This document shows positions 45,561 to 54,554 of a stretch of 64,000 bases of DNA, in pieces. The stretch lies in assembly GCF_013364355.1 (NCBI RefSeq), contig NZ_CP054931.1, positions 1,364,001 through 1,428,000 of the forward strand, read 5' to 3'. This DNA is from Stenotrophomonas sp. NA06056. Its GTDB lineage: Bacteria > Pseudomonadota > Gammaproteobacteria > Xanthomonadales > Xanthomonadaceae. Numbering within the stretch: the first letter of the stretch is position 1; every line of letters starts with the position of its first letter. Position numbers and translations under genes: made by a program. The notes under the pieces were generated by a model that saw only the letters and a list, made by a program, of their open reading frames with translations, searched no databases and was not told where the DNA came from.

Positions 45561-47144
45561 TCAGGCCTGGCCGGGGGCAACGGCATTGGGGGAAACAGGG
45601 CGGATGTCGGCCTGCAGCGTCGGCAGGATGTCATCAGGACCCTTGCGGACGGCCTTCAGCATCAGCTTGATTTCGATGATCAGCAGCACCGTGTACAGGC
45701 TGGTGAACACCGCAAGCGTGGTCAGGATTTCATGCAGTGCCAGGCCCGATGCCGCATAGAAGGTGGGCAGCACGCCGTCCACCGCCCACGGCTGGCGGCC
45801 GTACTCAGCCACGAACCAACCGCATTCGATCGCGATCCACGGCGCCGGCAGGCTCCACACGGCCAGCTTCAGGAACCAGCGCTTGTCCTGGAAGTTGTTG
45901 CGGCACGAGTAGTAGAAGGCCAGCGCGAAGAAGGCGATCAGGTAGAAGCCCAGCCCGGCCATGATGCGGAAGGTCCAGAACAGCGGCGCCACGCGCGGTA
46001 CGGTATCCATCGCGGCCTTGGAGATTTCTTCCGGCGTCGCGTTGAGGATGTCTTCGCGGTAACGCTTCAGCAGCAGGCCATGGCCGAGATCCTGCCAATG
46101 GCGGTCGAACATCTCACGCGCAGCAAGGTCGGTCTTGTCCTTCTTCACCCGTTCCAGTGCGCCATAGGCGATCTGGCCGCCGCGAATGCGGTGCTCGGCA
46201 CGCTCCACCAGTTCCAGGATGCCGGGAATCGGCTGGTCCAGCGAACGGGTGGCGATCAGGCCCATCAGGTACGGGATCTTGATCGCGTAGTCGTTGGTGT
46301 GGGTGTCCTGGTTGGGAATACCGAAGGCAGTGAAGTCGGCCGGCGCACGCTCGGTCTCCCACATCGCTTCGATCGCGGCCAGCTTCATCTTCTGGTGTTC
46401 GCTGGCGGCGTAACCACTTTCGTCACCCAGCACCACCACCGACAGCGAGGACAGCAGGCCGAAGGCCGCAGCCACCGCGAACGAACGGCGGGCCATGTCC
46501 CTGTGCTTGTTGCGCAGCAGGTACAGGGCGCTGATGGACATCACGAAGATCGCACCGGTCACGTAACCTGCACTGACGGTGTGCACGAACTTGGCCTGCG
46601 CCACCGGGTTCAGCAGCACGGCGGCGAAATCCACCACTTCCATGCGCATCGTTTCGGGGTTGAATACCGCACCGGTCGGGTTCTGCATCCAGCCGTTGGC
46701 GATCAGGATCCACACCGCCGACAGGTTGGTGCCCAGCGCCATCAGCCAGGTCACGGTGAGATGCTTGACCGGGCTCAGGCGCTTCCAGCCGAAGAAGAAC
46801 AGGCCGATGAAGGTGGCTTCCAGGAAGAACGCCATCAGGCCTTCGATCGCCAGCGGCGCACCGAAGATGTCACCCACGTAGTGACTGTAGTACGACCAGT
46901 TCATGCCGAACTGGAACTCCATCACCAGGCCGGTGGCCACGCCGATGGCGAAGTTGATGCCGAACAGGGTGCCCCAGAACAGGGTCATCTGCCGCCAGAC
47001 CTGTTTGCGGGTCATGACGTACACGCTTTCCATGATGGCCACCATGAAGGACAGGCCAAGCGTGAGCGGTACGAATAGGAAGTGGTACATCGCGGTCAGA
47101 GCGAATTGCAGCCGCGACAGTTCTACGACTGTCTGATCAATCAT
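45561..47144 (-). CDS. cydA: Cytochrome bd ubiquinol oxidase subunit I
   Basis: A 527-residue haem-bearing subunit of the oxygen-scavenging terminal oxidase. Haem-ligand histidine at residue 21 (TAMYHFLFVPLTLG, equivalent to E. coli His19), the second in AKFVHTVSAGYVTGA, and the methionine ligand in FRIMAGLGF. The long Q-loop region (about residues 220-380) makes it the L-type. GRQPWAVDGVLPT is the conserved C-terminal motif. An FNR/Anr box lies about 97 bases upstream of the ATG. Confidence 0.97.
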   Translation of the reverse strand: MIDQTVVELSRLQFALTAMYHFLFVPLTLGLSFMVAIMESVYVMTRKQVWRQMTLFWGTLFGINFAIGVATGLVMEFQFGMNWSYYSHYVGDIFGAPLAIEGLMAFFLEATFIGLFFFGWKRLSPVKHLTVTWLMALGTNLSAVWILIANGWMQNPTGAVFNPETMRMEVVDFAAVLLNPVAQAKFVHTVSAGYVTGAIFVMSISALYLLRNKHRDMARRSFAVAAAFGLLSSLSVVVLGDESGYAASEHQKMKLAAIEAMWETERAPADFTAFGIPNQDTHTNDYAIKIPYLMGLIATRSLDQPIPGILELVERAEHRIRGGQIAYGALERVKKDKTDLAAREMFDRHWQDLGHGLLLKRYREDILNATPEEISKAAMDTVPRVAPLFWTFRIMAGLGFYLIAFFALAFYYSCRNNFQDKRWFLKLAVWSLPAPWIAIECGWFVAEYGRQPWAVDGVLPTFYAASGLALHEILTTLAVFTSLYTVLLIIEIKLMLKAVRKGPDDILPTLQADIRPVSPNAVAPGQA

Positions 47145-47234
47145 GGCCTGGCTACCTCGTTGGATAGTGCCGTTGCAGGTGGCGGGAAGGGTGGTCTACG
47201 GGGTGAATGATGTGACCGACTACTTCAAACAGCC

Positions 47235-47248
47235 TTGATCCAGATCAA
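47235..47248. promoter_or_regulatory. FNR/Anr box between cydA and cydD
   Basis: TTGAT-CCAG-ATCAA is a perfect FNR/Anr consensus. Placed at -41.5 of a cydA start near 47200 it would have CATCAT (4 of 6) as -10. It lies about 130 bases from cydD, so it probably acts on cydABX, and could serve both directions. Confidence 0.75.
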
Positions 47249-47252
47249 TGTA

Positions 47253-47266
47253 TGAACACGTGTTCA
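47253..47266. promoter_or_regulatory. 14-bp palindrome next to the FNR box
   Basis: TGAACACGTGTTCA is a perfect palindrome four bases from the FNR site, with the size of a dimeric-repressor operator. No regulator gene adjoins it. Confidence 0.45.
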
Positions 47267-47372
47267 GGGGGATCGTATGCCAACCCGATGAAGACTGCGA
47301 CCGCCGGCCGCAGGGGAAGGCTGTTGCCTGCGCCTACAATGCCGTTCATCCCCTTGTTGCCTGTGAAGATCC

Positions 47373-49118
47373 TTGAGCGCTGCCGAACCGACCGCTGACG
47401 CCCCTGATCGGGTTGACGAATCGACCCGCTTGCGGCGTGTCCGCACCGCGTGGCTGGCCGATCTGGCCCGTGCCGCGAAGGGACGGCAGCGGCTGGCGGC
47501 GTTGTGCATCAGCGTGTCCGGCGCGCTGCTGATCGGCCAGGCCGCTGCCATCGCCTGGCTGGTGCAGCAGGTGCTGGTCGAGCGCGCGCCATTGGCCCAG
47601 GGCCTGCCGGTGCTGGCCGCGCTGGCGGTGATCCTGGTGCTGCGGACCCTGCTGGGCAGTGCCACCCAGGCTGCGGCCGGTGACGTTGCCGATGCCGCAC
47701 GCCTGTCCCTGCGCGAGCGCGTCTTCGCACGCCTGCTCGGGCACGGTCCGTTGTGGCTGCGGCAGCGCCGCACGGGTGAACTGGGTGAGCTGATGCTGCA
47801 TCACGGCGATGCGATCGAGAATTACTACAGTGGTTTCCTGCCGGTACGCACCGAAGTGGTGGTGGTGCCCTTGTTGATCCTGGCTGCTGTGGCCTGGGTG
47901 GATTGGGTGGTCGCACTGATCCTGCTGTTCACCGCGCCGCTGGTGCCGTTCTTCATGATGCTGGTGGGGTGGGGCGCTGAAGCGGCAGGGCGCGCGCAGT
48001 TGGGCGAACTGGCGCGGATGAGCGGGCACTTCGCCGATCGCATCAAGGGTCTGGGCCTGCTGCGCCTGTATGGCCGCGGGGACGCCGAACTGGCCGGCAT
48101 CGAGGCCGCGGCCGAAGGTGTTCGCGTGCGCACCATGAAGGTGCTGCGCATCGCTTTCCTGTCGTCCACCGTTCTTGAGTTCTTTGCATCGGTCAGCGTG
48201 GCGATGGTCGCGTTGTATCTGGGCCTGAGCTATCTGGGTCTGATGTCCCTGCATGCGACCGTGCCGACCTTGGGGGCGGGCCTGTTCTGCCTGCTGCTGG
48301 CACCGGAGTTCTACGCGCCGCTGCGGCGTCTGGCCGCGCACTACCACGACCGCGCCAATGCACTGGCCGCTGCCGCCGAGGTGGAGCGCCTGCTGCAGGT
48401 GCTGCCCGAAGAGGAGGCCACGATCGCCGAGGACGGCGTGCCGCTGGTACCGGAACCGGCCGAAGCTGCGTTGCCGCCGCTGCAGGCAAACGGATTGGTG
48501 TTGCGCCCGTTGGGCGCTGCCCACGACGTCCTGCAGGACCTGGACCTGCAGCTGGAACCGGGGCAGCGGCTGGCCCTGGTTGGCCCCAGTGGCAGCGGCA
48601 AGAGCACGTTGCTGGAAGCGCTGGCCGGTTGGCTGCCGCCGCGTGCGGGCCGTGTACAACTGCGGCCGGGGTTGCAGGTGGCCTATGCCAGTCAGCGTCC
48701 GTATCTGTTCCACGGCACCATTGCCGAGAACCTGCGTTTGGCCGATCCCGGCGCCAGCGACGCGCGTCTGCGCGCCGTTGCCGAAGCCGCACAGGTACTG
48801 CAGTTCACGCACCGCCTGCCGCAGGGTCTGGATACAGTGATCGGCGAGCGCGGCTTTGGCCTGTCCGGTGGCGAAGCACGTCGTATCGGCCTGGCGCGTC
48901 TGCTGCTGCGCGATCCGCAGGTGCTGCTGCTGGATGAACCGACCGCGTTCCTCGACGCCGAAACCGAAGCGGCGCTGTTGCGCAGCCTGGCCGCGTATGC
49001 GCGCGGACGCAGCGTGGTGGTGGCCACTCACAGCCCGGCGGTGATCGCCTGGGCCGACCGCTGCCTGCTGCTGCCGGAAGGACGCCTGGTCGAGCCGGCG
49101 CAGGCGGTACGCGCATGA
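47373..49118 (+). CDS. cydD: CydD, thiol reductant ABC exporter subunit
   Basis: A 581-residue fused permease-ATPase. Six membrane helices (about residues 30-320), then the nucleotide-binding domain: Walker A GPSGSGKST, signature LSGGEARRIGLARLL, Walker B VLLLDEPT. With CydC it exports cysteine/glutathione to the periplasm, needed for cytochrome bd assembly. The start is TTG at 47373, the only in-frame initiator near the conserved region; the SD is weak. Divergent from cydABX. Confidence 0.95.
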   Translation: MSAAEPTADAPDRVDESTRLRRVRTAWLADLARAAKGRQRLAALCISVSGALLIGQAAAIAWLVQQVLVERAPLAQGLPVLAALAVILVLRTLLGSATQAAAGDVADAARLSLRERVFARLLGHGPLWLRQRRTGELGELMLHHGDAIENYYSGFLPVRTEVVVVPLLILAAVAWVDWVVALILLFTAPLVPFFMMLVGWGAEAAGRAQLGELARMSGHFADRIKGLGLLRLYGRGDAELAGIEAAAEGVRVRTMKVLRIAFLSSTVLEFFASVSVAMVALYLGLSYLGLMSLHATVPTLGAGLFCLLLAPEFYAPLRRLAAHYHDRANALAAAAEVERLLQVLPEEEATIAEDGVPLVPEPAEAALPPLQANGLVLRPLGAAHDVLQDLDLQLEPGQRLALVGPSGSGKSTLLEALAGWLPPRAGRVQLRPGLQVAYASQRPYLFHGTIAENLRLADPGASDARLRAVAEAAQVLQFTHRLPQGLDTVIGERGFGLSGGEARRIGLARLLLRDPQVLLLDEPTAFLDAETEAALLRSLAAYARGRSVVVATHSPAVIAWADRCLLLPEGRLVEPAQAVRA

Positions 49119-50794
49119 GCCGGTCTTCCGATTCGCTGCGCACGGTGTTCCTGCGCCATCGCCCGCGCCTGCTGCTGGCTGTGCTGTTGTTGTGGACCAC
49201 GATGCTGGCCGGCACCGCACTGCTGGGCCTGTCCGGCGGCTTCCTGACCGCTGCAGCGCTGGCCGGTGCAGCGGGTCTTGGCCAGGGCTTCAACTTCTTC
49301 ACTCCGTCGGCCGGCATCCGTGGGCTGACCATGGCGCGCATCGCATCGCGCTACTTCGAAAAACTGGTGGGGCATGACGCCACCCTGCGCATTGCCCGCG
49401 ACCTGCGCGTGTGGTTCTTCCGCCGCGCGCTGCCGCTTGCCCCCGCACGGCTGGGGGCGACCCGCACTGGCGATCTGCTGGCGCGGCTGTTGGGCGACAT
49501 CGGCGAGATCGATGGCCTGTTTGTGCGTGCCATCGGCCCATTGCTGGCGCTGGCTGCGTTGACCCTGGTGGGTGTGGGCTCGGCGGCGTTGATCCTGCCA
49601 TCGGCAGCGGTGCTGCTGGCAGTGCTGGCACTGCTGATCGGCATGGGCGTGCCGTGGTTGGGCGTGAGGGGGCATGACAGCGAAGAGGCCGACCGCGCGG
49701 CGCATCGTGCAGCGCTGCGCACGGCGGCATTCGAAGGGCTGGAAGGGGCAGCGGATCTGGCTGCGCTGCATGCCGGCAATGCCTGGCAGTTGAAGGTGCG
49801 CGTGGCCGCCAAGCAGGTGGCCTCGCGTGATCGCCGCCGACGCCTGCACCTGATTGCCGCATCAACGCTGCATGGCGTGCTGGCCGGGCTCGGCCTGGTG
49901 GCGATGCTGGCGCTGGCGCTGCATGCGGCCGAACAACAGCGGATCGCGCCGGAAATGGCAGCCGGGCTGGTGTTCCTGACCGTGGCGATGATCGAGCTGT
50001 GGGCGGGCATGGGCCTGGCCTGGCAGTCGCTGCAATCGGGCCGCATTGCGGCCGCGCGTCTGCAGTCCATCGTCGAGCAGCCGCCGTCGGTGCAGGAACC
50101 GGCAGCGCCGCAGCCGTTGGCACAGGCCGCGACCGTGCACTGGGACGACGTGCATTTCCAGTGGCCGGGCGCCGCACGGCCGGTTCTGTGTGGCCTGCAG
50201 CTGACGCTGGCGCCGGGCGAGCGCATCGCCATCCGTGGTGACAGCGGCAGCGGCAAGACCACGTTGTCGAGTCTGCTGTTGCGCCTGTGGGACCCGCAGC
50301 AGGGACGGCTGACCTACGGTGGCCAGGACCTGCGCGATGTCGACCAGGCCGACTGGCACAAACACCTGGCGTGGTTGCCGCAGAACGCGCCGGTGTTTGC
50401 CGGCAGCGTGGCCGAGAACCTGCGTCTGGGCGACCCTGAGGCCAGCGACGAGGCGCTGTGGGCGGTGCTGCAGCGGGTACGGCTGGGCGAATGGGCCGAG
50501 CGCAATGGCGGCCTTCAGGCCTGGGTGGGCGAGAACGGCGCAACGATGTCGGCCGGCCAGGCGCGGCGCCTGGCGCTGGCCCGCGCGCTGCTGCGCAATG
50601 CGCCGATCCTGTTGGTGGATGAGCCCACCGAAGGCCTGGACGTGGATACCGCGCGCGCGCTGTTGCAGGACCTGCCGGCATTGCTGGAAGGGCGCAGCCT
50701 GTTGATGATCACCCACGATGACCTGCCCGCAGGTGTGGTGGATGTGCAGTACCGGTTGCGCGACGGGGTGTTGGTGCGCGAACCGCTTCGGTAG
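49115..50794 (+). CDS. cydC: CydC, thiol reductant ABC exporter subunit
   Basis: A 559-residue partner of CydD with the same layout: membrane domain (about residues 15-310) and ATPase domain with Walker A RGDSGSGKTT, signature MSAGQARRLALARAL and Walker B ILLVDEPTEGLD. The signature has MSAGQ in place of LSGGQ, suggesting unequal ATP sites as often seen in heterodimers. ATGA overlap with cydD. Confidence 0.95.
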   Translation: MSRSSDSLRTVFLRHRPRLLLAVLLLWTTMLAGTALLGLSGGFLTAAALAGAAGLGQGFNFFTPSAGIRGLTMARIASRYFEKLVGHDATLRIARDLRVWFFRRALPLAPARLGATRTGDLLARLLGDIGEIDGLFVRAIGPLLALAALTLVGVGSAALILPSAAVLLAVLALLIGMGVPWLGVRGHDSEEADRAAHRAALRTAAFEGLEGAADLAALHAGNAWQLKVRVAAKQVASRDRRRRLHLIAASTLHGVLAGLGLVAMLALALHAAEQQRIAPEMAAGLVFLTVAMIELWAGMGLAWQSLQSGRIAAARLQSIVEQPPSVQEPAAPQPLAQAATVHWDDVHFQWPGAARPVLCGLQLTLAPGERIAIRGDSGSGKTTLSSLLLRLWDPQQGRLTYGGQDLRDVDQADWHKHLAWLPQNAPVFAGSVAENLRLGDPEASDEALWAVLQRVRLGEWAERNGGLQAWVGENGATMSAGQARRLALARALLRNAPILLVDEPTEGLDVDTARALLQDLPALLEGRSLLMITHDDLPAGVVDVQYRLRDGVLVREPLR

Positions 50795-50900
50795 GCGCCG
50801 ACCTTGGTCGGCACATCCACGCGTGGCGTGGATCTACTGTAGAGCCGAGCCCATGCTCGGCTGCATTCCGACCGTGAGCCGAGCATGGGCTCGGCTCTAC
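50791..50900. repeat. SMAG cluster of four palindromes
   Basis: Four hairpins in tandem: 50791-50814 (GTAG head, GCCGACC/GGTCGGC), 50815-50837 (ATCCACGC/GCGTGGAT ending CTAC), 50839-50862 (GTAG head, AGCCGAGC) and inverted 50877-50900. They fill the gap between converging cydC and the DUF1294 gene. Confidence 0.82.
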
Positions 50901-50907
50901 AGGGCGT

Positions 50908-51252
50908 TCACCGCGAGAATTCGCGCAGCATCACCGCGATCGTGGCCACGTTGGCCAGCACGCACAACCAGAACACCCACTGGAACTGCATTTTGCGATG
51001 CTTGTGACGGAACACCGCCTGGCCGAGCAGGGCACCGGGCCAGCCGCCAGCAAAGGCCAGCAGCTGCAGCGTGCGTTCCGGTGTCCGCTGCTGTTTTCGC
51101 TGCGCGGCGCGCTTGTCATGTCCATACAGGCCGAACGACACCGCGCTGGCCAGCGCGCACCATGCGCCCAGCCAGAGTGGAAGCACGCCGGTCGCGGTCA
51201 AGCCGATCAACGCACCGCACGCGGCCAGTGCGAGATTGCGCCGCCACCCCAT
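50908..51252 (-). CDS. DUF1294 membrane protein
   Basis: A 114-residue protein with about four hydrophobic segments and the DUF1294 core: FGLYGHDKRAAQRKQQRTPE, LLAFAGGWPGALLGQAVFRH and KHRKMQFQWVFW. Function unknown. TAATG overlap with the end of the MetX-family gene, so it is translated after it. Confidence 0.85.
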   Translation of the reverse strand: MGWRRNLALAACGALIGLTATGVLPLWLGAWCALASAVSFGLYGHDKRAAQRKQQRTPERTLQLLAFAGGWPGALLGQAVFRHKHRKMQFQWVFWLCVLANVATIAVMLREFSR

Positions 51253-52364
51253 TACAGTTCGTCGAGAAAGCCGCGCACGGCCGGGCCGAAACGTTCGAAG
51301 TCGACCAGGAACGCGTCGTGGCCCTGCGGTGATTCCAGGCCGATGAAACGTGCATCCGCGCCGCCGGCGCGCAGGCCATCGGCAACCTGTTGCTGCTGCT
51401 GTACCGGGAACAGGATGTCGGTGTTGGCACCGATCGCCAGTGCCTTGCCGACGCGGATCCTGGCCAGTCCGGCCAGCACATCACCGTCGCCATACTCGGC
51501 CAGGTCGAACCAGTCCATCGAGCGGCTCAGGTACAGATAGCAGTTGGGATCGAAGAAGCGCACGAACCGGCGCGCATGGCCTTCCAGATAACTTTCGACC
51601 TGGAATTCGAGACCGAATGGATCATCGTCGGCCTGGTCTGAATCCAGCCGCACGCGACCGAAGCGGCCATCCCATTCCAGCGCCGAGCGGTAGGTGATCA
51701 CGCCCAGCTTGCGTGCCATGCGCATGCCCGATTCCGGGTAAGCGTCATTGTCGTAGTGGCCGCCGTTCCAGCGTGGATCCAGGCGGATCGCTTCGCGCTG
51801 CAGCGAACGGATGGCGATCGAGAAGGGCAGGGCCTGCGCGCTGCCGGAAATGTTGATATGGCTGCGGGCGATGCCCGGGTGCAGCATCAACACGGCCAGC
51901 GCGGTCATCCCGCCCATCGAATTGCCGATCACGCAGGCGAGCTGCTCGACGCCCAGTGCGCGTACTACATCGATCGCCGCGCGTGCACCGTCTTCGATGG
52001 ATAGTTCCGGGAAATCCAGGCGATACAGCTCGCCGCTGGCCGGGTTGATCGACGCAGGGCCGGTGGAGCCCTTGCAGCTGCCCAGCGAGTTCACGCAGAC
52101 CACGAACCAGCGGTCCGTATCGATCGGCTTGCCGGGGCCGATCATGGCTTCCCACCAGCCCGGTGCAGGATTGCCCTCGTTGGCCGCTGCATGCGCATCG
52201 GGCGACAGGCCCGTGACGATCAGGATCGCGTTACCGGCGTCTGCGTCCAGCGTGCCCCAGGTCTCGTAGGCCACGCGCGCACCGTGCAGGACGCCACCGC
52301 GTTTGCACTGAAAGGGCGAAGGCAGGGCATGGAAGCGGGTGCCGGGCGGAATGAATTCGGTCAT
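51252..52364 (-). CDS. metX: MetX-family acyltransferase, probably serine O-succinyltransferase
   Basis: A 370-residue alpha/beta-hydrolase-fold enzyme. Nucleophile Ser in the elbow GNSMGGMTAL (about residue 150), catalytic His in SPQGHDAFLVD near the C-terminus, and the acyl-donor motif NSLGSCKGSTGPASINP, which is of the succinyl-CoA rather than acetyl-CoA type. In xanthomonads and Stenotrophomonas members of this family have been assigned as serine O-succinyltransferases feeding cysteine synthesis; homoserine O-succinyltransferase is the alternative. No met genes adjoin it. Coupled to DUF1294. Confidence 0.85.
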   Translation of the reverse strand: MTEFIPPGTRFHALPSPFQCKRGGVLHGARVAYETWGTLDADAGNAILIVTGLSPDAHAAANEGNPAPGWWEAMIGPGKPIDTDRWFVVCVNSLGSCKGSTGPASINPASGELYRLDFPELSIEDGARAAIDVVRALGVEQLACVIGNSMGGMTALAVLMLHPGIARSHINISGSAQALPFSIAIRSLQREAIRLDPRWNGGHYDNDAYPESGMRMARKLGVITYRSALEWDGRFGRVRLDSDQADDDPFGLEFQVESYLEGHARRFVRFFDPNCYLYLSRSMDWFDLAEYGDGDVLAGLARIRVGKALAIGANTDILFPVQQQQQVADGLRAGGADARFIGLESPQGHDAFLVDFERFGPAVRGFLDEL

Positions 52365-52426
52365 GTGGGCATTCTAGCGGGACGGCATGTGCAGCTGGCG
52401 ACACGCTGGTTTCCATCGGCTGCCGT

Positions 52427-52474
52427 ATCCACGCATGGCGTGGATCCACTGTAGAGCCGAGCCCACGCTCGGCT
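52427..52474. repeat. SMAG pair
   Basis: ATCCACGCATGGCGTGGAT at 52427-52445 and a GTAG palindrome 52451-52474 (stem AGCCGAGC), between ccmI and metX. Confidence 0.8.
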
Positions 52475-52481
52475 GCGCATC

Positions 52482-53468
52482 TTAGGGGAACCGCAGCTCG
52501 ACCACGCCGTCGTGCGGCAGGGTGACCTTGACCGGCACGGTCTGCAGGTCGTCTTCGCTGCGGTTGGCGCTGCCGCTGCGCGAGATGCGCGCGAGTACTT
52601 CCACTTCGCGGTGCGCCGACAGCGGCGCAGTCGGCATCGGGCTGTCGCCGTCGCCGAGGCCGACCGTTGCAGGGAAGCCGGCCAGGGGCAGCTTGCGTGC
52701 GGCTACCGGCATTGGTGGACCACCCACTGCGCGGGCGAGCACGAAGACCTGGGTGCTGGCCGGCCAGTTACCCGTTTTCAACGATGCGGGCAGCTGCACC
52801 CGCACCTGCAGCAGCGCCGGAGCAGTTGCCGATGTGTCCGACGGCTGGCCTGCGGCCTCACGGGCGATGGCGATCTGCGCCTGCAGGGCCTGCGCCGCAC
52901 CCGGCTCGAGGCGAGGCAGCAGCGTGCTCCAGAGATCGGCGGCCTCGGCGTTGCGGCCGCGCTGGCGCAGCGCAATGCCAAGCAGCCAGCTTGCACGCTC
53001 GGCATCAGGCGACAGCGTACGCGCGCGCTGCAGCCATGCCAGCGCGGTGTCATCGAACTGCTTGCCTGGATCCGCCTGCGCGCGTGCCTGCGCGGCCTCG
53101 ACCAGCACACCCGGCTCGTCCGGTGCCAGTGCCGCAGCGCGGCTGAAGGCTTCGGCCGCAGCGGCGGCATTGCCGAGTTCGGCCTGCGAACGGCCCAGCA
53201 GCACCCAGCCATCAGCGCGTTGCGGGTCACGTTGCAATGCCTGCTGCAGTGCTTCCACGCCATCCCGCAGCGTAGCGACCGAAGGCGCGGCCTGCACCTG
53301 TGCGGCGCGGGGGTTGCCAACCAGCAGGTACAGGCAGGCACCGGCTACGCCCAGTGCAACCACCCCCAGCACGAAGCCGCGACGGCCCTGCTGGCGCAGC
53401 GGCCATAGCACTGCTGCCGCCAACAGTGCAGCGGCCACGGCGGCGACCATCGGCAACCAGAGCGTCAC
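52482..53468 (-). CDS. ccmI: Cytochrome c maturation protein CcmI
   Basis: A 328-residue haem-lyase component that chaperones apocytochrome c. Two N-terminal membrane helices (about residues 5-22 and 33-50), a TPR region (about 75-200, WVLLGRSQAELGNAAAAAEA and following repeats), and a beta-rich C-terminal part. Last gene of ccmABCDEFGHI; overlaps ccmH by 4 bases. Confidence 0.92.
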   Translation of the reverse strand: MTLWLPMVAAVAAALLAAAVLWPLRQQGRRGFVLGVVALGVAGACLYLLVGNPRAAQVQAAPSVATLRDGVEALQQALQRDPQRADGWVLLGRSQAELGNAAAAAEAFSRAAALAPDEPGVLVEAAQARAQADPGKQFDDTALAWLQRARTLSPDAERASWLLGIALRQRGRNAEAADLWSTLLPRLEPGAAQALQAQIAIAREAAGQPSDTSATAPALLQVRVQLPASLKTGNWPASTQVFVLARAVGGPPMPVAARKLPLAGFPATVGLGDGDSPMPTAPLSAHREVEVLARISRSGSANRSEDDLQTVPVKVTLPHDGVVELRFP

Positions 53469-53923
53469 CAGTCCTCTCCCTCGGTTGGGTTCACCGCAGC
53501 GGATTCATCCATCTGCCGGCTGCGACGACGGACGATGCCCATCACCACCAGCGCGCCCCCCCCCAGCACCAGCAGCGGACCGCCCCACAGCAGCCAGGTG
53601 CCCGGTTGCAGCGGCGGTTGATAGAGCACGAACTCGCCATAGCGGGCGACCAGGAACTGCTTGATGGCCGCATCGTCGAGGCCCTGCTGCATCAACTGCA
53701 GCACTTCACGGCGCAGGTCCTGCGCGATCTGTGCGTTGGAGTCGGCCAATGACTGGTTCTGGCACTGCACGCAGCGCAACTGCGCAGCCAGGTCGTGGAA
53801 GCGCGCTTCCTCGGCCGCATCGTGGAACACCAGCGGCCGCGCATCATGCACCGGTTGTTGGGCGAGGCCGGCATTCGGCTGCACCAGGGTCATCGCCAGC
53901 AGCAGGGGCAGCAGCCAGCGCAT
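53465..53923 (-). CDS. ccmH: Cytochrome c maturation protein CcmH
   Basis: A 152-residue thiol oxidoreductase: signal peptide (residues 1-22), the redox motif LRCVQCQNQSLADSNAQIA (C-x2-C) and a C-terminal membrane helix (WLLWGGPLLVLGGGALVVMG). It reduces apocytochrome cysteines before haem ligation. The ATG at 53923 (MRWLLPLLLAM) gives the proper signal peptide. Confidence 0.94.
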   Translation of the reverse strand: MRWLLPLLLAMTLVQPNAGLAQQPVHDARPLVFHDAAEEARFHDLAAQLRCVQCQNQSLADSNAQIAQDLRREVLQLMQQGLDDAAIKQFLVARYGEFVLYQPPLQPGTWLLWGGPLLVLGGGALVVMGIVRRRSRQMDESAAVNPTEGEDW

Positions 53924-53927
53924 GTGC

Positions 53928-54545
53928 TTACGGCGAGGCGTGCAGAGTGTTGCCGGCATCGCCCTGGGCCTTTTCGAGCTTCTCCAGCGCCGGAATCAAT
54001 TTCTGGTCGACCACCTGCTGGGTCATCGCGCCGCTGTACTTCCAGCGCACGATGCCGCTGCCATCGACCAGGAAGGTCTCCGGTGCCGCCGTCACGCCCC
54101 AGTCGATGGCGGTGCGGCCTTCGATATCGCTCAGCACGACCATGAACGGGTTGCCCAGCTGTTCCAGCCAGTGCAGCGCGTCGGTCGGTTCATCCTTCCA
54201 GTTGTAGCCGATCACGCGTACGCGCTTGCTTTCGGCGAAGCGGGTCAGCACCGGATGCTCTTCACGGCAGGCCGCGCACCAGCTGCCCCAGACGTTGAGC
54301 AGGTAGGGCGCACCACGCAGCTCTTCGCTGCGCACGATCATCTGCGGGTCATGCAGCACCGGTAGCGCGAACGCAGGCGCCGGTTTGTCGATCAGCGCCG
54401 AGGGCAGCACATCGCGCTGAGGATCGCCCGATTTCATCACCCCGTAGATCATCAGGCCAAGCAGGCCGAAGAAGAACAGGACGCCAATCACGATGGCTAC
54501 CGGCGGCAGCGGGCGGGACGGGCGTGGGGCGGGTGACTCGGACAT
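53928..54545 (-). CDS. ccmG: Periplasmic thioredoxin-like CcmG/DsbE
   Basis: A 205-residue membrane-anchored thioredoxin. Anchor helix at residues ~15-37, active site WGSWCAACREEHP (C-x2-C), GVTAAPETFLVD with the cis-proline. It passes electrons from CcdA/DsbD to CcmH or apocytochrome. Five bases separate its stop from the ccmH start. Confidence 0.94.
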   Translation of the reverse strand: MSESPAPRPSRPLPPVAIVIGVLFFFGLLGLMIYGVMKSGDPQRDVLPSALIDKPAPAFALPVLHDPQMIVRSEELRGAPYLLNVWGSWCAACREEHPVLTRFAESKRVRVIGYNWKDEPTDALHWLEQLGNPFMVVLSDIEGRTAIDWGVTAAPETFLVDGSGIVRWKYSGAMTQQVVDQKLIPALEKLEKAQGDAGNTLHASP

Positions 54546-54554
54546 GGGGAACTC

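Noticed and set aside
44526-47078. Very long open frame on the plus strand (about 850 codons)
   Set aside because: It is the antisense shadow of cydB and cydA; its product is His/Gln/Arg-rich without domains, as expected for reverse-strand reading of GC-rich genes.
47346-49220. Long minus-strand frame opposite cydD
   Set aside because: Antisense shadow without domains.
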